64,000 nucleotides of DNA, taken from contig NZ_JAWUDN010000012.1 of NCBI RefSeq assembly GCF_044430645.1, forward strand, positions 1 to 64,000. Direction: 5' to 3'. Below the pieces are notes generated by a model. That model did no database searches. It was given only the letters and a program-made list of their open reading frames with translations, and had not been told where the DNA came from. Of the stretch, positions 61,448-64,000 are shown one piece after another (the first letter of the stretch is position 1; each line of letters begins with the position of its first letter). Position numbers and translations under genes: made by a program. The DNA comes from Ewingella allii (GTDB lineage Bacteria > Pseudomonadota > Gammaproteobacteria > Enterobacterales > Enterobacteriaceae).

Positions 61448-62380
61448 TCAGACCGCGCGGTTAAGCCACGTCATGTATTCAGCCACGCCTTCGGCAACGG
61501 TTTTGAACGGTTTGTCATAACCCGCGGCGCGCAATACAGACATATCAGCCTGAGTGAAAGACTGGTAGCGGCCTTTCAGTTTTTCAGGGAATGGAATGGT
61601 TTCAATTTGGCCTTTCTGGTGATGTTCGATCACGGCTTCCGCCACGGCCTGGAAGGACTCTGAACGGCCGGTCCCGCAGTTGAATATGCCGGAAACGCCA
61701 TTCTGCCAGAACCACAGGTTCACTGCGGCGACGTCACCCACGTAGATGAAGTCACGTTTGAAATCTTCGCTGCCAGCGAACAGTTTTGGATTCTCGCCCG
61801 CGTTGATCTGGTTGTTCAGATGGTAAGCCACGCTGGCCATGCTGCCCTTGTGGCCTTCGCGCGGCCCATAGACGTTGAAGTAACGGAAACCACAAATCTG
61901 TGACTGGGCGTGCGGCAGAATTTCACGCACATATTGGTCGAACAGGAATTTGGAGTAGCCATAGACGTTCAGCGGCTGTTCGTATTTACGGTCTTCCACA
62001 AAGCTGGTGCTCTGGCTGCCGTAGGTGGCCGCGGAAGAGGCGTAGAGGAACGGAATTTCGCGCTCAAGGCAGAAGTGCAGCAGGTCTTTGGAGTACTGAT
62101 AGTTGTTATCCATCATATACTTGCCATCCCACTCGGTGGTGGATGAGCAGGCACCTTCATGGAAAATTGCGTCGATATCACCAAGGTCATCCCCGGCAAC
62201 GATGCTGGCGATGAAGTCTTCTTTGTCGCAATAATCAGCAATATCGAGGTCAACCAGATTGACGAATTTGGTGCCGTCTTTCAGGTTATCGACCACTAAA
62301 ATATCGCGATATCCCATATCATTAAGCGATTTAATAATGTTGCTGCCGATAAAACCAGCGCCGCCAGTGACGATTATCAT
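61448..62380 (-). CDS. hldD: ADP-L-glycero-D-manno-heptose 6-epimerase
   Basis: HldD (RfaD) makes ADP-L-glycero-D-manno-heptose, the donor for WaaC, WaaF and WaaQ. The 310-residue protein is a short-chain dehydrogenase-type epimerase with the NADP-binding TGGAGFIG (5-12) and the catalytic pair Tyr140/Lys144 in YGYSK. The ATG at 62380 follows AAAGGTGA and gives the E. coli N-terminus MIIVTGG. The GTG at 62389 lies within that ribosome site and is rejected. It heads hldD-waaF-waaC. Confidence 0.96.
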   Translation of the reverse strand: MIIVTGGAGFIGSNIIKSLNDMGYRDILVVDNLKDGTKFVNLVDLDIADYCDKEDFIASIVAGDDLGDIDAIFHEGACSSTTEWDGKYMMDNNYQYSKDLLHFCLEREIPFLYASSAATYGSQSTSFVEDRKYEQPLNVYGYSKFLFDQYVREILPHAQSQICGFRYFNVYGPREGHKGSMASVAYHLNNQINAGENPKLFAGSEDFKRDFIYVGDVAAVNLWFWQNGVSGIFNCGTGRSESFQAVAEAVIEHHQKGQIETIPFPEKLKGRYQSFTQADMSVLRAAGYDKPFKTVAEGVAEYMTWLNRAV

Positions 62381-62623
62381 GGGACTCACCTTTAATCATT
62401 TAGAAAACTGCGCACCATGCGCGGTCTATACAGTTGGCAATATCATAACACTTCATTATGTCAGTCACATTCGGAAGCTATCTGATTCGTTGGATTCTAG
62501 TGCATCAGGGCTTAAGGCGTGAACTATGCTACAAAATAAAGAAATTCTGACAGCTTCACTCGTTATTCGTTAGCCGGATTAGTAATGTGTCTGACGAATG
62601 AGTCATTTTCAGGAGATAACGTT

Positions 62624-63820
62624 ATGTCCGCTTCGTTTTACCGCCAACTGGAAGAAGAACTTGATCAGGCGCGTGCCGATGGTCTGTTCAAGGAAGAGCG
62701 AATTTTGACCTCAGCACAGCAGGCGGAAATTACCGTTGCTGGTGGTGAACCGGTCATCAATTTCTGTGCTAACAACTACCTTGGACTCGCCAACCACCCT
62801 GAGCTTATCGCCGCCGCCAAGGCCGGTTTAGACAGCCACGGTTTCGGTATGGCCTCGGTACGCTTTATCTGCGGCACCCAAGATGCCCATAAAGAGCTGG
62901 AAAGTCGCTTGGCCGACTTCCTCTGCATGGACGACGCCATTCTCTATTCTTCCTGCTTCGACGCCAACGGCGGCCTGTTCGAAACGCTGCTGGGGCCTGA
63001 AGACGCCATTATTTCGGATGCACTGAATCACGCGTCGATCATCGACGGCGTGCGCCTGTGCAAAGCCAAGCGCTATCGCTACGCCAACAACGATTTAGCC
63101 GAACTCGAAGCCCGTCTCGAGCAGGCCAAAGCCGAGGGCGCGCGACATATCATGATCGCCACCGACGGCGTATTCTCCATGGATGGCGTGATTGCCAACC
63201 TGAACGGGATTTGCGATTTGGCCGAGCGTTTTGACGCGCTGGTGATGGTCGATGACTCCCACGCCGTGGGCTTTGTCGGCGAGCATGGTCGCGGCACCCA
63301 CGAATATTGCGATGTGATTGGTCGCGTGGACATCATCACCGGCACCCTCGGCAAAGCCATGGGCGGCGCGTCTGGCGGCTACACCGCGGGGCGCAAAGAG
63401 GTGATTGACTGGCTGCGCCAGCGCTCGCGCCCGTATCTGTTCTCCAACTCGCTGGCACCTTCCATCGTCGCCGCCTCGCTGAAAGTGCTCTCCATGCTGG
63501 AACAGGGCAGTGAACTGCGCCAGAAGCTGATGAGCAACGCCCAGCTGTTCCGCGAGAAAATGACCGCCGCCGGTTTCACGCTGGCTGGCGCTGACCACGC
63601 GATCATCCCGGTGATGCTGGGCGAAGCGAAGCTGGCGCAAGAGTTTGCGGCGGCCTTGCAGCACGAAGGCATCTATGTCACCGGCTTCTTCTTCCCGGTG
63701 GTACCAAAAGGTCAGGCGCGCATTCGCACCCAGATGTCTGCCGCGCACAGCACCGAACAAATCGAAAAGGCGGTGGACGCCTTCACCCGTATTGGTAAAA
63801 AGCTTGGCGTGATTGCCTGA
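62624..63820 (+). CDS. kbl: glycine C-acetyltransferase (2-amino-3-ketobutyrate CoA ligase)
   Basis: Kbl splits 2-amino-3-ketobutyrate, made by Tdh from threonine, into glycine and acetyl-CoA. The 398-residue PLP enzyme has the DDSHAVG aspartate/histidine region near 210 and the PLP-binding lysine in TLGKAMGGASGG near 245. The start at 62624 follows AGGAGATAACGTT. The open frame to 62585 is leader. It is divergent from hldD and 9 bases before tdh. Confidence 0.97.
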   Translation: MSASFYRQLEEELDQARADGLFKEERILTSAQQAEITVAGGEPVINFCANNYLGLANHPELIAAAKAGLDSHGFGMASVRFICGTQDAHKELESRLADFLCMDDAILYSSCFDANGGLFETLLGPEDAIISDALNHASIIDGVRLCKAKRYRYANNDLAELEARLEQAKAEGARHIMIATDGVFSMDGVIANLNGICDLAERFDALVMVDDSHAVGFVGEHGRGTHEYCDVIGRVDIITGTLGKAMGGASGGYTAGRKEVIDWLRQRSRPYLFSNSLAPSIVAASLKVLSMLEQGSELRQKLMSNAQLFREKMTAAGFTLAGADHAIIPVMLGEAKLAQEFAAALQHEGIYVTGFFFPVVPKGQARIRTQMSAAHSTEQIEKAVDAFTRIGKKLGVIA

Positions 63821-63829
63821 GGAACCTGC

Positions 63830-64000
63830 ATGAAAGCGTTAGCAAAATTAAAGCGTGAAGAAGGTATCTGGATGACGGATGCGCCAGTGCCTGAGCTTGG
63901 CCATAACGATCTGCTGATTAAAATTCGTAAAACCGCCATTTGCGGTACTGACGTGCATATCTATAACTGGGATGAATGGTCGCAGAAGACCATCCCGGTG
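63830..64000 (+). CDS. tdh: L-threonine 3-dehydrogenase (partial, cut by window end)
   Basis: The first 57 residues match E. coli Tdh, a zinc- and NAD-dependent medium-chain dehydrogenase oxidising threonine to 2-amino-3-ketobutyrate. Visible are the catalytic zinc ligand Cys38 with Thr40 and His43 (ICGTDVHIYNWDEW). It forms the threonine-degrading kbl-tdh operon. The rest lies beyond 64000. Confidence 0.96.
   Translation, partial: MKALAKLKREEGIWMTDAPVPELGHNDLLIKIRKTAICGTDVHIYNWDEWSQKTIPV

Noticed and set aside
63095..63760. 221-codon frame antisense to kbl
   Set aside because: It is a shadow frame inside a conserved gene with no own promoter or ribosome site.
1..64000. CRISPR arrays, insertion sequences, prophage or tRNA genes
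   Set aside because: No regularly spaced repeats, transposase or integrase motifs, phage genes or tRNA cloverleafs were seen on either strand.

Overview
This window is a piece of chromosome from a member of the Enterobacterales. Nearly every gene has a close E. coli K-12 counterpart that I recognise by sequence. Gene content, moderate GC and a Klebsiella/Serratia-type lipopolysaccharide (LPS) core locus (waaE, wabG, wabH, wabN) point to the Yersiniaceae side of the order (Serratia, Rahnella, Rouxiella, Ewingella and relatives). The genus cannot be fixed from this stretch alone. There is no prophage, insertion sequence, CRISPR array or tRNA gene.

Layout. 1-10.4 kb: the end of a 5S rRNA with its terminators, then mobAB, yihD, srkA-dsbA, polA, Spot 42 RNA, engB, CsrC RNA, yihI and hemN, the order found beside rrnA in E. 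coli. 10.4-20 kb: the nitrogen-control operon glnA-glnL-glnG with a textbook NtrC/sigma-54 control region, then typA, yihX-yihY-dtd-fabY. 20-33.3 kb: yicH, xanP/gltS, recG-trmH-spoT-rpoZ-gmk, ligB and yicG. In E. coli this block lies elsewhere on the map, so fabY/yicH is a junction between two conserved blocks. 33.6-37.7 kb is the accessory interval, at the yicG-yicC position where E. coli carries dinD. It holds a TetR regulator, an orphan FabF-type ketoacyl synthase, and an AT-rich pair: a DUF4225-like protein with a glycine-rich hydrophobic core and a small two-helix membrane protein. About 650 bp of empty DNA follows. 37.7-48.5 kb: yicC, rph-pyrE, a DUF2157/GDYXXLXY membrane pair, slmA, dut-coaBC, radC-rpmB-rpmG-mutM and coaD. 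48.5-62.4 kb: the LPS core locus. 62.6 kb to the end: kbl-tdh, cut by the window edge.

How the genes work together. In the core locus hldD makes the heptose donor; WaaA adds Kdo; WaaC, WaaF and WaaQ add heptoses; WaaE adds the glucose branch; WabG, WabH and WabN are expected to add galacturonic acid, add GlcNAc and deacetylate it to glucosamine. A WaaL-like ligase, a GT42/DUF115-like putative transferase and two further family-9 glycosyltransferases make up the AT-rich, strain-variable outer part. srkA-dsbA has a CpxR box (envelope stress). glnALG responds to nitrogen. spoT, rpoZ and gmk handle guanine nucleotides and ppGpp. mutM, radC, recG, polA and ligB are DNA-repair genes.

I see no large undescribed system. 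The best candidates for something new are the DUF4225-like/small-membrane-protein pair (possible toxin and immunity), the TetR-FabF pair with a perfect operator-like palindrome, the unusual structured element ahead of rpmB, and the GT42/DUF115-like gene of the core locus. Functions are by recognition of families, since no search could be run.
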